Source of the DNA: Lachnospiraceae bacterium
Lineage (GTDB): Bacteria > Bacillota > Clostridia > Lachnospirales > Lachnospiraceae
Direction of reading: 5' to 3'
DNA: 46,778 nt
Assembly (NCBI GenBank): GCA_024682835.1
Contig: JAIKYU010000031.1
Coordinates: 1-46,778 of the forward strand
Within the stretch, counting starts at the first letter, position 1; each line of letters begins with the position of its first letter. Positions 8,570-17,430 of this stretch are shown here, piece after piece. The notes under the pieces were generated by a model. That model was not told the origin of the DNA, did not search any database, and saw nothing but the letters and a program-made list of their open reading frames with translations. The translations under genes and the position numbers were made by a program.

Positions 8570-9116
8570 CCGGATTCTCCTTCTTTTGAGTAAGCGTTTT
8601 CTCCATCAGGTACATGTCCTTTTCTTCGCCGTCGGTGGATCGAACAAGAGGGAGCTTTTGAATGATGACAAACCCTGCATGCTCATAGCTTCGGATTGCC
8701 GGACGGTTGTCGCAGTACACGCGCAGGATCAGGGTGCGGAGGCCGAGCTCCTCCCGGGCCCGTATACAGGCAAGGCGTGCAATTTCATTTCCGTAGCCGT
8801 GTCCTCTGGCGTCGTCTTCTCCGATCAGAACGCCGTATTCCGCGCGCCCCTTAAGCCGGTCGATGTCACGAAAATAGACGCTGCCGATCGGACGCGGATT
8901 TTTTTCCTCCGCCGTCTGCGCAAGCACAATCCACTGAACCGCATCCCGTGCGCCCTCAATGTGATCAGAAAACCAGCGAAGATGCATTTCGTCCGTAAAT
9001 GTCTTGCGGAAGATGAAATTCGCGCGCACCGCGGGATTGTTGCGCCATCGCACGATTAACGGGGTGTCCTCCCGGGTGATCGGCCTGAGGATCACCGTCT
9101 CTTCATCTTGCGTCAT
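8562..9116 (-). CDS. GNAT-family N-acetyltransferase (RimJ/L, PseH or WecD-like)
   Basis: A protein of 184 residues from the ATG at 9116. It contains a complete GNAT fold: ILRPITREDTPLIVRWRNN at the N-terminus, IGSVYFRDIDRLKGRAEYGVLIG in the central sheet, and the acetyl-CoA loop DDARGHGYGNEIARLACIRA. It ends with LRVYCDNRPAIRSYEHAGF. Beside an aminotransferase and a 4,6-dehydratase, the likely job is N-acetylation of the new 4-amino group of a nucleotide-linked dideoxy sugar. A general RimL-like role is possible. In-frame TTG codons at 9125 and 9122 extend the ORF and lie closer to the GGAG, so the start is uncertain by three codons. The gene overlaps both neighbours. Confidence 0.82.
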   Translation of the reverse strand: MTQDEETVILRPITREDTPLIVRWRNNPAVRANFIFRKTFTDEMHLRWFSDHIEGARDAVQWIVLAQTAEEKNPRPIGSVYFRDIDRLKGRAEYGVLIGEDDARGHGYGNEIARLACIRAREELGLRTLILRVYCDNRPAIRSYEHAGFVIIQKLPLVRSTDGEEKDMYLMEKTLTQKKENPDA

Positions 9117-10935
9117 AGACAACAAAGCTCCGGTTTCCAGCCGCGATCCGGTCCGTTTCCCTCAAAGTCACGGTGCGGCCGTTGGAGGCATACCAGTCGG
9201 TCAGCCAGGAGATATCGGATTCCGCGTCCGCGATAAAGTGAATGCCCTCCTGCAGAAGTCCCTCCTCCGCGTCATCCAGGCCGAATCGGTCCAGCTTATC
9301 CCGCCAGGCCGGACTCTTGACAGCCCAGCCGCCGAGCAGATCCAGATTGTCCGGCACACCGGTGCGATGTCCGTCGTCAAAAAGCGGCCTGCTTTCCCGG
9401 ACCGAACTGTAGACATCGAAGAAATACAGTTCGTCATAATGTCTGACGCAGTAGCGGCGCAGGGCTTCATACGGAGCATTCTGAACCGCCCGTTTTTCCT
9501 GCTCTGCGCGGATCATCACCGCGGTCGGCATCAGATACAGAAGACCGATCACGCCCATCAGAACAAGGGCTGTGATCTGACCGGCCATCAGCGGCCGCAG
9601 GGATTTCTGCGCCGGCTTTTCAGCGGTGTCTCCGCGGACAGGCTCTTTCGTCACCTCTGCGCGGGCATCCAAAAGCCGCATAAACAGCATACCCGACAGG
9701 AGGGAGATCTCCACAAAATACAGCGGATGGGTGATGCGAACCGGATCCCGCCCGCCGATGATGATAAAAAGCCACAGTCCCGTGCGGCAGATAAGGAGCA
9801 GCAACGGCTGCCAGAATGCCCGGAGGATCCTTTTTCCTGTGCCGGCTTCCGCGGGCGTCCGGTACCAGGCAAGCAGAATGACGGCGAGATAAAACAGCCC
9901 GGCAACCAGATTCCAGGGGGCATCCGTCTGCGGCCATGTATAATCCGTGGGAAAGCCGACATGATAAACTCTGTAAATATACTGACCGACGGCGGCGGGA
10001 AGACGATGTCCGATAGACGGAAGCAGGCTGTCCGCATAGGCGGCGACCGCCTCCATCACCGTGGCGTCAATTCCTTCGTCCAGGCCGAAATTATAGTTTT
10101 CCAGCAGCGTGACCGCCTCCGCCGACATGCCGACAGAAGCATAGAAATCCTCATGGCCTTCATAGGGCGGAATGCCGGCATAATCATAGATCTCCGTCCG
10201 GGCGTTAAAGAAGCGCACGAATTCGTTCCAGTCCTGCGCGGCATAACCGATGCGGTCCGCACTCCAGCCGACAGCCAGCACCAGCGCCAGCACCACCAGG
10301 GTCAGACCGTAGTGCCGGTAATGATCCGTGATGAACGGATACCGGAGCAGGTCCGCGAGACCGGGAAGCTCTTCGTTTTCCGCACGGGATGCGCGCACCT
10401 CGCAGGTATATCGAAACAGCAGGGCCAGCAGGATGAGCGGAAGAAGAAGCAGAAGCATCTCCGAACGGATCACCCAGGCGATGCCCGTCAGGATGATTCC
10501 GAGAGCAAAGTGTCTCCGTTTTTCGCCGGTGGCAAACAGAAAGGCTGCGGCACAGGCCAGCAGGCCTGTTGTCACGCTGTACTGTACAAAAAAGAAATGC
10601 GGCAGCATCAGGATGGCCACACTGATCCAGCAGATCAGGACGCCCGCGATGGCACCGCGGACACCGATGCCCTTCAGCTTTGCGTGCCGGGCAATAGAGA
10701 GGGCGCGCACGAGGATGATCCCGAGAGAAAAGAGCTGCAGACCAAAGAGAAGCACGCCGAACCAGGGAAATCCGGGAGCCAGACGGTAAAGAAGCGCCGT
10801 AAAGACGCCAAAGGGGAACAGATTCTGAATGTTGTGCGGTTCGGGCACACCGCCGTAGACCCCTGAGACAATGTCACGGATCAGCGCGTCGTCATTGAGA
10901 TCCAGGTAGAACAGCGGTATCTGGTCAAACTGCAT
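9103..10935 (-). CDS. polytopic membrane protein, candidate GT-C-type glycosyltransferase
   Basis: A 610-residue protein with about ten hydrophobic helices and a soluble C-terminal extracytoplasmic domain of about 150 residues (YFFDVYSSVRESRPLFDDGHRTGVPDNLDLLGGW and onward). The N-terminus starts almost directly in an acidic loop (LNDDALIRDIVSGVYGGVPEPHNI). GT-C enzymes, which use undecaprenyl- or polyprenyl-phosphate sugars outside the membrane, usually place such acidic residues in the first external loop after a first membrane helix. Here no such helix precedes the loop, and an in-frame stop lies five codons upstream of the ATG at 10935. The function is not proven. It overlaps the aminotransferase gene by 11 bases and the GNAT gene by 14. 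Confidence 0.7.
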   Translation of the reverse strand: MQFDQIPLFYLDLNDDALIRDIVSGVYGGVPEPHNIQNLFPFGVFTALLYRLAPGFPWFGVLLFGLQLFSLGIILVRALSIARHAKLKGIGVRGAIAGVLICWISVAILMLPHFFFVQYSVTTGLLACAAAFLFATGEKRRHFALGIILTGIAWVIRSEMLLLLLPLILLALLFRYTCEVRASRAENEELPGLADLLRYPFITDHYRHYGLTLVVLALVLAVGWSADRIGYAAQDWNEFVRFFNARTEIYDYAGIPPYEGHEDFYASVGMSAEAVTLLENYNFGLDEGIDATVMEAVAAYADSLLPSIGHRLPAAVGQYIYRVYHVGFPTDYTWPQTDAPWNLVAGLFYLAVILLAWYRTPAEAGTGKRILRAFWQPLLLLICRTGLWLFIIIGGRDPVRITHPLYFVEISLLSGMLFMRLLDARAEVTKEPVRGDTAEKPAQKSLRPLMAGQITALVLMGVIGLLYLMPTAVMIRAEQEKRAVQNAPYEALRRYCVRHYDELYFFDVYSSVRESRPLFDDGHRTGVPDNLDLLGGWAVKSPAWRDKLDRFGLDDAEEGLLQEGIHFIADAESDISWLTDWYASNGRTVTLRETDRIAAGNRSFVVYDAR

Positions 10936-12061
10936 GATAAAATTCCTTCACCCGGCTGATCACCTCGTCCTGATCCTCCTCCGTGAGCGCGTAGTACATC
11001 GGAAGCCGGAGCAGACGGAGACTTTCGGATGTGGTATACACATCCTCACCGTGAAATCTGCCGAATCTGAGCCCTGCCTCCGCCGAGTGCAGCGGCACAT
11101 AGTGGGACGCAGGGAGAATGTCATGTGACTTAAGGTGTTGAATCAGTGCGCTCCGCTCTTCATAATCGCGGCACTTGATGTAATACATGTGTGCATTGTG
11201 CACGCAGCCTTCGGGGATGACGGGGCGTTCAATCTTGCCTGCTTCCTGCAGTTCGCGGAAAGCCTCATGATAGCGCTCCCAGAGAGCCAGCCGTCTGGCG
11301 TTCATCTCATCCGCCATCTCGAACTGGGCCCACAGGTAAGCGGCGTTCATTTCGCTGGGAAGCCAGGAGGACCCGGCAGAAATCCAGCTGTATTTGTCCA
11401 CCTTGCCCATCTGATACAGCGTGCGGTTTGTGCCCTTTTCCCGGACGATGACCGCCTGATCGGCGTAGGTTTCATCCCGCAGGATGAGGGCGCCGCCCTC
11501 CCCGCAGGAGAGATTTTTGGTCTCGTGAAAGCTGAAGTTGCCGAAATCACCGATACCGCCCAGGGGCTTGCCGTGATAGGTGCACAGAATCGCCTGTGCG
11601 GCATCTTCCACCACCGCAAGGTGATGTCTTGCGGCAATATCCATGATCACGTCCATCTCGCAGGCCACGCCGGCGTAGTGAACCACCGCGATCGCCCGCG
11701 TCCGCGGGGTGATGGCCGCCTCGATCAGTCGTTCATCCATGTTCATGGTGTCCGGCCGGATGTCGATAAATACCGGAACACCGCCGCGGAGAACAAAGGC
11801 GTTGGCGGTGGAGGAAAAGGTGTAGCTGGGCATGATGACCTCATCGCCCTCCCTGATATCAAGCAGGAGGGCTGCCATCTCCGTCGCATGGGTGCAGCTG
11901 GTGGTCAGCAGCGTGCGGTACGCACCGGTCAGATTTTTCAGCCACTCGTTGCAGCGGGCGGTGTATGCCCCGTCGCCGCAGATTTTGTTGGCCTCCACCG
12001 CCTCGCGGATGTAGTCCAGCTCCTTGCCGGTATATGGGGGGACGTTGAAGTTGATTCTCAT
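10925..12061 (-). CDS. rffA: dTDP-4-amino-4,6-dideoxygalactose transaminase (WecE/RffA-like)
   Basis: A 378-residue PLP-dependent sugar aminotransferase (DegT/DnrJ/EryC1 fold). The whole protein tracks E. coli RffA/WecE as I remember it: PPYTGKELDYI, KICGDGAYT, GDEVIMPSYTFSSTANAFVLRGG, RPDTMNMDERLIEAAIT, VVHYAGVACEMD, VVEDAAQA, REKGTNR and SLRLLRLPMYY. The PLP lysine is in SFHETKNLSCGEGGA (about 185). WecE adds an amino group from glutamate to dTDP-4-keto-6-deoxyglucose. No rmlA or rmlB is in the window, so the keto-sugar could also come from the PglF-like dehydratase. The start is the ATG at 12061 (MRINFNVPP), which overlaps the GtrA stop by four bases. A 49-codon upstream extension is a shadow of gtrA. 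Confidence 0.9.
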   Translation of the reverse strand: MRINFNVPPYTGKELDYIREAVEANKICGDGAYTARCNEWLKNLTGAYRTLLTTSCTHATEMAALLLDIREGDEVIMPSYTFSSTANAFVLRGGVPVFIDIRPDTMNMDERLIEAAITPRTRAIAVVHYAGVACEMDVIMDIAARHHLAVVEDAAQAILCTYHGKPLGGIGDFGNFSFHETKNLSCGEGGALILRDETYADQAVIVREKGTNRTLYQMGKVDKYSWISAGSSWLPSEMNAAYLWAQFEMADEMNARRLALWERYHEAFRELQEAGKIERPVIPEGCVHNAHMYYIKCRDYEERSALIQHLKSHDILPASHYVPLHSAEAGLRFGRFHGEDVYTTSESLRLLRLPMYYALTEEDQDEVISRVKEFYHAV

Positions 12062-12543
12062 TTTTTGCCCTCCAGGGAACATTTCCGGGAGATAAAGTTG
12101 TAGCACATGACGATCGCTGTGGACACCAGCACCCAGAAGGTTTCCTCTGCGCCGGCCTGCGTCATGCCGAACCGGTCGCCCCACCAGGTGATGACACCCA
12201 CCAGCCACGGCCAGTGCGGATCTATCAGATCCATGCCGGTGTAAAGGATCACCTCCGCCAGAATCAGACCGATGACCGAAAGCACGACAAAAATCAGAAA
12301 CTCCCGGCCGCGGCTCAAGTCATCCTTGCGGGTGAAAACAAAACGCATGGACAGCAGATAGTTACAGATCATGGAAACAACGACGCTGACAAACTTTGAG
12401 ATCAGATAATACTGCGCGAAACGCTCCGCGAAGCCCATGCCACGGAACAGCATATTCAGGATCGTGTAAACCCCGAAGTCGATCACAAAACAAATTACGC
12501 CCACGATGCCGAATCTGGCAATCTGCTTCAGCAGTTTATTCAT
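12058..12543 (-). CDS. GtrA-family membrane protein
   Basis: A 161-residue protein with four predicted helices (FGIVGVICFVIDFGVYTIL; LISKFVSVVVSMICNYLLSMRFVF; FLIFVVLSVIGLILAEVILY; FWVLVSTAIVMCYNFISRK). NYLLSMRFVF matches the NF...RFVF signature of the GtrA family. These proteins are thought to flip, or help present, undecaprenyl-phosphate-linked sugars for GT-C-type enzymes. It sits between two large GT-C-like proteins, which fits. The ATGA overlap with the aminotransferase indicates coupled translation. A spacer of four bases separates it from the upstream gene. Confidence 0.88.
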   Translation of the reverse strand: MNKLLKQIARFGIVGVICFVIDFGVYTILNMLFRGMGFAERFAQYYLISKFVSVVVSMICNYLLSMRFVFTRKDDLSRGREFLIFVVLSVIGLILAEVILYTGMDLIDPHWPWLVGVITWWGDRFGMTQAGAEETFWVLVSTAIVMCYNFISRKCSLEGKK

Positions 12544-12547
12544 TCCA

Positions 12548-14500
12548 TCACCCGCCGAATCCGCGATAAATCACACCGCTGCCTCCGTCAACCTCAAACA
12601 ATTTATTATAGCCGCTTTCCGTCAGATAGTCCAGTATCAGGCGCCCCTTTTCTTCGGAAGAAAAACCGTCCGTCGTCGGATAGAGTCGCATATCCTGCCG
12701 CAGAAGGACAAACGGCCGCTCCTTGCTGTCCCGAAGGGCATCCAGGGCCTGATGCACGCGGGCGGTCCCGTTGCTGTTCAGATCCGGCCAGGAGGTAAAC
12801 AGGGCGGGAGGCAGCTCCAGCAGATAATGAAGACCCGGCGCATCGCCGAAAATCAGTGCCTTCTGACCGGATGCGCCGGGATACGCCGCATCGATCTGTT
12901 GTCTCAGCTCCTCCAGGGACCTGGCGTTGTCCGCTGACGTGTGCATGCCGCGGGCACGCGGCAATTCGGTAATGACCGCGGACCTTCCGTTTTCGTCCCC
13001 GGCGTCACCGAAGACGAAGCAGAGATGAAACAGCGAGCCCTGAACAAGCACCAGCAGCACCAGTGCCCCCGCCCACGCAAGGAGCAGAAAACGGCCCGCA
13101 CGCAAAGCGGATGCCCCGGCGCCCGCGGCGATACGCGAACGGTTATTCAGAGCGGAAGAAGCTCTTTTCAGCAGTAGAAAGGCAAGCGGCAGGATGAGGA
13201 ACAGATTATTGACGATGGGGAAGGTGTAATTGTTCGAGCCGATGGGCGTGATCAGGATAAAGAGCAGGAGAAGACAGGCGGCCGGTCTGCCGAAAGCGGC
13301 AGGAAATCCGTCCGTGCCGCTCTTTGCCCAAAGAACCGGCGTCATCCCGGCGACGGCCAGAAGGATTGCCAGGATGATCAGGATCATCACCGGTTCAAAC
13401 ATACAGTCATAGTAGTGGTAGTTTCGGGTGTAGATTCCACTTGTGTAATAAAGACCGAACAGCACGGCGATCAGGAGCACGGCGAGAATCCGGGCCTCTG
13501 TCAGGAGACGCCGGCTTCCGCCCTTCGATTCGGAGAAGGCATCCGCGCCCGTCAGAATCAGAAATCCTGCGGCAAGCAGGAAAACGGCAGGCAGCAGCTC
13601 CCGGCAGGTTGTCGCGTAGGCGTTCAGAATGGAGGAGATCATCCCGGCGGCCGTGTAATCCTGCGCACCGTCGGTCATGGCAAGCAATTCAGTGATCATG
13701 TTCAGATAGGAGGAGTCGGAGGACAAAGATATAATAACAAGTGATATTATTAAAGCAATCAGGTATCCTACGATACAGGCTGCCAGATCCCTGAGCAAAA
13801 CGCCGGCTGCCGGTTTTCTGCGCACAGCGACGGCGTGGCAGAGAATCACAGCCGCAATAAAGAGGGTTTCCACGGCATTGGGAAAGCGGACAAAAACGTT
13901 GAGCCCCAGGCAGAGCCCCGCCGACAGGTAGAAAAAAAACCGTTTCCGGTTCACACCGGCTTTGTGATCCGTCTCTCTCGGACAGGCGAACCCGTGAAGA
14001 AGCAGAACGCCGGCGACGGTCATCAGGAAATAGGTGAGCGTGTTGTACAGGATCACCGCAGGGCACCAGAAGAGGTTTTCGGCGATCCACAGACTGACAA
14101 AGAGAAGCCCCGGGGAAAACGGAGCGAAGGAGTCGGAGGAGGAAGCGTCGGCGGCAGAGCGGATCCTCAGCCCGCGGAGTCCGAAGTAGGCGACTTCCGC
14201 GGTGGCCGAAACGAACAGCGAGCAGAGGAAATTCATGCCCCTGAGGCTATCCCCGCCGGGCAGCCGGATCAGGGCGGCCCCGAGCACATTCGGCAGCCAG
14301 GTCGCCAGGAGCCACATCGGATCGATGGATTCCAGATACGTATAGTTGCTCAGCGCGTAGGTGGTGTCCGAGACATCCACCCCCTGCGTGACGGACACAA
14401 ACGGCCACAGCAGAAGAAGGAGCGGAAAGAGCAGATTAAAACAGAACGGAGACATCACACGGGCGAGTCTCTTTGATTTTTTAATAGCAAGTGATATCAT
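12548..14500 (-). CDS. polytopic membrane protein, candidate GT-C-type glycosyltransferase
   Basis: A 650-residue protein with about a dozen hydrophobic segments. A first helix (about 20-36, NLLFPLLLLLWPFVSV) is followed by an external loop with acidic residues (GVDVSDTTYALSNYTYLESIDP). This layout fits GT-C glycosyltransferases. The C-terminal 130 residues are extracytoplasmic (HYLLELPPALFTSWPDLNSNG, LRQDMRLYPTTDGF). No named family was recognised. The start ATG at 14500 has no Shine-Dalgarno sequence at normal distance. It lies exactly at the junction of a tandem pair of the dispersed motif, and another copy is embedded at 13734. Use of ATA and TTA codons peaks at those sites in an otherwise GC-rich gene. 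Confidence 0.72.
   Translation of the reverse strand: MISLAIKKSKRLARVMSPFCFNLLFPLLLLLWPFVSVTQGVDVSDTTYALSNYTYLESIDPMWLLATWLPNVLGAALIRLPGGDSLRGMNFLCSLFVSATAEVAYFGLRGLRIRSAADASSSDSFAPFSPGLLFVSLWIAENLFWCPAVILYNTLTYFLMTVAGVLLLHGFACPRETDHKAGVNRKRFFFYLSAGLCLGLNVFVRFPNAVETLFIAAVILCHAVAVRRKPAAGVLLRDLAACIVGYLIALIISLVIISLSSDSSYLNMITELLAMTDGAQDYTAAGMISSILNAYATTCRELLPAVFLLAAGFLILTGADAFSESKGGSRRLLTEARILAVLLIAVLFGLYYTSGIYTRNYHYYDCMFEPVMILIILAILLAVAGMTPVLWAKSGTDGFPAAFGRPAACLLLLFILITPIGSNNYTFPIVNNLFLILPLAFLLLKRASSALNNRSRIAAGAGASALRAGRFLLLAWAGALVLLVLVQGSLFHLCFVFGDAGDENGRSAVITELPRARGMHTSADNARSLEELRQQIDAAYPGASGQKALIFGDAPGLHYLLELPPALFTSWPDLNSNGTARVHQALDALRDSKERPFVLLRQDMRLYPTTDGFSSEEKGRLILDYLTESGYNKLFEVDGGSGVIYRGFGG
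13734..13747 (+). repeat. dispersed motif copy: ATAAC-AAGT-GATAT
   Basis: A perfect match to ATAAC-N4-GATAT inside the 650-residue membrane protein gene. It is coded on the opposite strand as ISLVI, and the box starts at codon position 1. Confidence 0.65.
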
Positions 14501-14512
14501 ATCAATCGATAT
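14484..14512 (+). repeat. tandem pair of the dispersed motif spanning a start codon
   Basis: Copy A is ATAGC-AAGT-GATAT (14484-14497) and copy B is ATATC-AATC-GATAT (14499-14512), offset by 15 bp. The minus-strand start codon (14500-14498) falls at the junction of the two. The same arrangement recurs at 30961-30989. Confidence 0.65.
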
Positions 14513-15672
14513 TATTCAGAGTCCTCTTCCTGTCCGCCGTTTTCCGTATGAATCGAGTCATCCAGTCCGCGGAAGCGGGCTGCGGTTCTTGTTCCGCCCA
14601 GTATACGGGCCAGCCACTCAAAGATCATTCTGCGGATAAAATCCACCATCACACCCGCCAGAAATACAATAATAACACTTGATATTATATGAAAGATCAA
14701 TAGCACTGCATGTCCGCGCGGGATCGGTCCGATGAATTCCTGTATCCAGACAAGCCACCGGTCCCGGATTTCCCGATGCTCATGCAGCAGGTATACCCCA
14801 AAGGTGTAGGGGGCAAGGAACCGTACCAGCTTTGCGGGCAGCCCCTCCCTGAAACGCAGAAAACGGAATGCCGAAAAAAGACCCAGAGCAGCCGTCAGCG
14901 TCAGAATGAAGTTGTAATGGAAGGGCGTTCCGAGCCAGGTGCCCAGTCGCCCCGTCGATCGGTTCACCTCATGGGAGGCGATTGTCAGGAAAAAGATCAG
15001 CAGACCCGATGCGCCGAAGACCAGCAGACCGCCGCGGACTGAGTTGAGAATCCGGACGTCATATTTGCGGATGTACGCGGCGATCAGATACAGCACGAGA
15101 AACCACCCGAAGCCGTACCCGTAATCATCGGTGGCAAGGGCAACCGGCACGATGCTTTTGATGACGGAAAACCACAAAAGAAGACCGATGATGGTAAACT
15201 TCAGCTGTTTTCTGGAAAGAGCGAGAACGCCCTTGTTCATAAGCGGTGCAAACAGATACATGAACACGTAGGCCGTTGCAAACCAGTAATGCTCCGAGGA
15301 AATCGGCAGGAGATATTCCTGGATCAGACCATATGCCCCATCGTAGGTACCGGAGCTGCGCCCTGCCAGAAACATAACACCTGTTATTGCGACGGTGTAG
15401 AACAGCACCTCGATGACGACCCGCAGGATCCGCTTCAGTGAAACGCCGGTGCGGGAGAGAAAATAGCCGCTGATCAGCACCCAGATATTCACAGCGGCAA
15501 TACAGCAGGATTCCAGCAGCGCACCCAGAAGCGTGTCGCCTGTCAGGGGGACACCGGCTGCGGGGAGGAGGTCGCCGTGCGCCAGATAATGGAGGACAAT
15601 CACCATCAGCATGGCAAGAACCCGCAGACATTCAAAATTGGCGTCTCTTCGCCTGTATTTCAGATCGTTCAC
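14512..15672 (-). CDS. acyltransferase family 3 (OafA/WecH-like) membrane protein
   Basis: A 386-residue membrane O-acyltransferase with about ten helices. The N-terminal block FECLRVLAMLMVIVLHYLAHGD carries the family R-x10-H signature (catalytic-type His near residue 27). EHYWFATAYVFMYLFAPLMNKG (about 135-155) is the second conserved block. These proteins acylate sugars, usually acetylating them, with acyl-CoA drawn from the cytoplasm. Here it most likely decorates the glycan made by this operon. The start is a GTG at 15672, which overlaps the ABC exporter stop by four bases (GTGA). Two dispersed-motif copies lie within it (14672, 15374), and the downstream gene follows after 11 bases. Confidence 0.88.
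   Translation of the reverse strand: MNDLKYRRRDANFECLRVLAMLMVIVLHYLAHGDLLPAAGVPLTGDTLLGALLESCCIAAVNIWVLISGYFLSRTGVSLKRILRVVIEVLFYTVAITGVMFLAGRSSGTYDGAYGLIQEYLLPISSEHYWFATAYVFMYLFAPLMNKGVLALSRKQLKFTIIGLLLWFSVIKSIVPVALATDDYGYGFGWFLVLYLIAAYIRKYDVRILNSVRGGLLVFGASGLLIFFLTIASHEVNRSTGRLGTWLGTPFHYNFILTLTAALGLFSAFRFLRFREGLPAKLVRFLAPYTFGVYLLHEHREIRDRWLVWIQEFIGPIPRGHAVLLIFHIISSVIIVFLAGVMVDFIRRMIFEWLARILGGTRTAARFRGLDDSIHTENGGQEEDSE
14672..14685 (+). repeat. dispersed motif copy: ATAAC-ACTT-GATAT
   Basis: A perfect match inside the acyltransferase gene near its 3' end. It is coded as ISSVI on the minus strand, with the box at codon position 1. Confidence 0.65.
15374..15387 (+). repeat. dispersed motif copy: ATAAC-ACCT-GTTAT (symmetric form)
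   Basis: A perfect inverted repeat variant (ATAAC and GTTAT are reverse complements) within the acyltransferase gene. Confidence 0.5.
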
Positions 15673-17429
15673 AGGCTCCCCCTCTCGATCGCGGCCTTCC
15701 TGCCGTCAATGCGGTAGACGATATCGCATTTCTCAATGGTCTGCAGACGGTGGGCGATGATGATGAGTGTCTTGCGCCCGTGCAGGCGGTTGATGGACTC
15801 CATAATCGCAGCCTCCGTCTCGTTGTCCAGCGCACTGGTCGCCTCATCCAGCACCAGCACCTCCGGGTCGCCGAACAATGCGCGGGCGATGGAGATGCGC
15901 TGCCGTTGTCCGCCGGATAGACGGATGCCGCGTTCGCCGATGGTTGTATCCAGTCCGTCGGGAAGGCCTTTCACGAAGGTGTCCAGCTGCGCCTCCCTGA
16001 GTGCCGCCCAGACCTGGTCGTCGTTGATCTCGTCGTCGGGTACGCCGAAAGCGACGTTTTTGCGGATGGTGGTGTCAATCATGAAGGTGGCCTGGGGAAT
16101 GTAGCCGACGTTTTTCAGAAATCCCTGGTAGTTTGTTCTGACGTCAATGCCGTCCGCCAGGATCTCCCCCTGAACCGGCCGTAGCAATCCAAGCAGAATA
16201 TCCACGATGGTGGTTTTGCCGGCTCCGGTGGTCCCCACGATGCCCACGGATCGGCCCACGGGCACGGTCATGTCCGCATCCTCGAGAATCAGCGTTTCCG
16301 AGTGCGGGTAATGGTAGGTGATGTGCCTGAGCTCGATCTGCTTCGTGACGGCCATCTTCTCGATCGCGGAGCGCTGGCGGTAGAACGCCTCATCGTAATT
16401 GACCTCCGCATCGGAAATATCCTCGAGCAGATGATCGCTGACGTGGAAAAAGAACGGCTCGAAGTAGGCGATGGAAGTCAGGTAGTTGTTGATACGGTTG
16501 GCGCTCGGCAGGAGCCTGGCCGCTGCGGCTGCCAGTACGGCCAGGGAGTTCATCATGCCCGTCAGCGGAATGCCCATAGACATGACGACCAGCATATATC
16601 CCACCATGCCGCCGATGGCGATGGTCTCGATGAGCAGCCGCGGCGTCGAGTTGAACAGCTGATACTTTTGCACGGCGTTCACGTAGCCCGCGCCGCAGTC
16701 CGCGTAACCGTTGATGAAATAGTTTTCCCGTCCGGCGATTTTGATTTCCTTGATGCCGGTCACGGATTCCTCGATCCATTTATACAGACCGCTGTAGTAG
16801 TCCTGGTTGTCCTTGCCTGCGCGCACCATAACCGGCTTGATCAACAGCTTGATGACAAGAAGCGTCACAATCAGCAGGGATGCAATCGTGACGGTCATCC
16901 GGGCATCCTGAATCAGCAGGATCACGATCAGACAGCAGAACACGATTCCCTCGGACAGCAGCTGCAGGCAGCTTAAGATCAGGCCGTACATGTTGTTCAC
17001 ATCTGAAGTGATGCTGCGCTGAATGACCGTCGTGTCGGCATTCAGATAGTATTCGTACGGCCGTTTCATGAAATTGATCATCATGCGGCGGCTGGTTGCA
17101 AACTGATTCGTGTACACAAAACGCAGCTGCACCACGTTGACAATATACAGAAAGATGTTTTTGACGATGAAGGTCAGAATCAGCAGAACCATAAAGAAAG
17201 CCGCAAACTGATTTTCATTCTGCATGCCCAGTCCGTTGTAGAGCGCGGACAGGAGAAGGGACTCCCGGATCTTCTGCGGGCTCAGCACCACCGTCATCAC
17301 CGGGACGATGAGACCGATGCCCAGTGATTCCAGGACACCGCCGATCAGCATCAGGACAACGATCACCGCCATCTGACGCTTCTGCCCGGCATCCAGCAGA
17401 ATATGCATTTTTTTCAGAATTTTTGCCAT
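15669..17429 (-). CDS. ABC-type glycan flippase (PglK/MsbA-like, fused permease and ATPase)
   Basis: A 586-residue half-transporter expected to act as a homodimer. Six membrane helices span about 20-310 (MAVIVVLMLIGGVLESLGIGLIVPVMTVVL is the first pair). The nucleotide-binding domain spans about 345-580 with Walker A GTTGAGKTTIVD, Q-loop YIPQATFMID, signature LSGGQRQRISIARAL, Walker B VLVLDEATSALD and switch histidine IIAHR. Among ABC exporters, PglK is the lipid-linked oligosaccharide flippase. No Wzx is present in the operon, so this protein is the best candidate for moving the lipid-linked glycan outward. It starts one base after the GT2 stop. An unrelated export role is possible but less likely in this setting. 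Confidence 0.9.
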   Translation of the reverse strand: MAKILKKMHILLDAGQKRQMAVIVVLMLIGGVLESLGIGLIVPVMTVVLSPQKIRESLLLSALYNGLGMQNENQFAAFFMVLLILTFIVKNIFLYIVNVVQLRFVYTNQFATSRRMMINFMKRPYEYYLNADTTVIQRSITSDVNNMYGLILSCLQLLSEGIVFCCLIVILLIQDARMTVTIASLLIVTLLVIKLLIKPVMVRAGKDNQDYYSGLYKWIEESVTGIKEIKIAGRENYFINGYADCGAGYVNAVQKYQLFNSTPRLLIETIAIGGMVGYMLVVMSMGIPLTGMMNSLAVLAAAAARLLPSANRINNYLTSIAYFEPFFFHVSDHLLEDISDAEVNYDEAFYRQRSAIEKMAVTKQIELRHITYHYPHSETLILEDADMTVPVGRSVGIVGTTGAGKTTIVDILLGLLRPVQGEILADGIDVRTNYQGFLKNVGYIPQATFMIDTTIRKNVAFGVPDDEINDDQVWAALREAQLDTFVKGLPDGLDTTIGERGIRLSGGQRQRISIARALFGDPEVLVLDEATSALDNETEAAIMESINRLHGRKTLIIIAHRLQTIEKCDIVYRIDGRKAAIERGSL

Positions 17430-17430
17430 G

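Noticed and set aside
12062..12208. N-terminal extension of the aminotransferase
   Set aside because: It is a frame shadow of gtrA; WecE-like proteins begin at the equivalent of MRINFNVPP.
13430..13455. CACTTGTGTAATAAAG as another motif relative
   Set aside because: Too few matching positions in either half-site.
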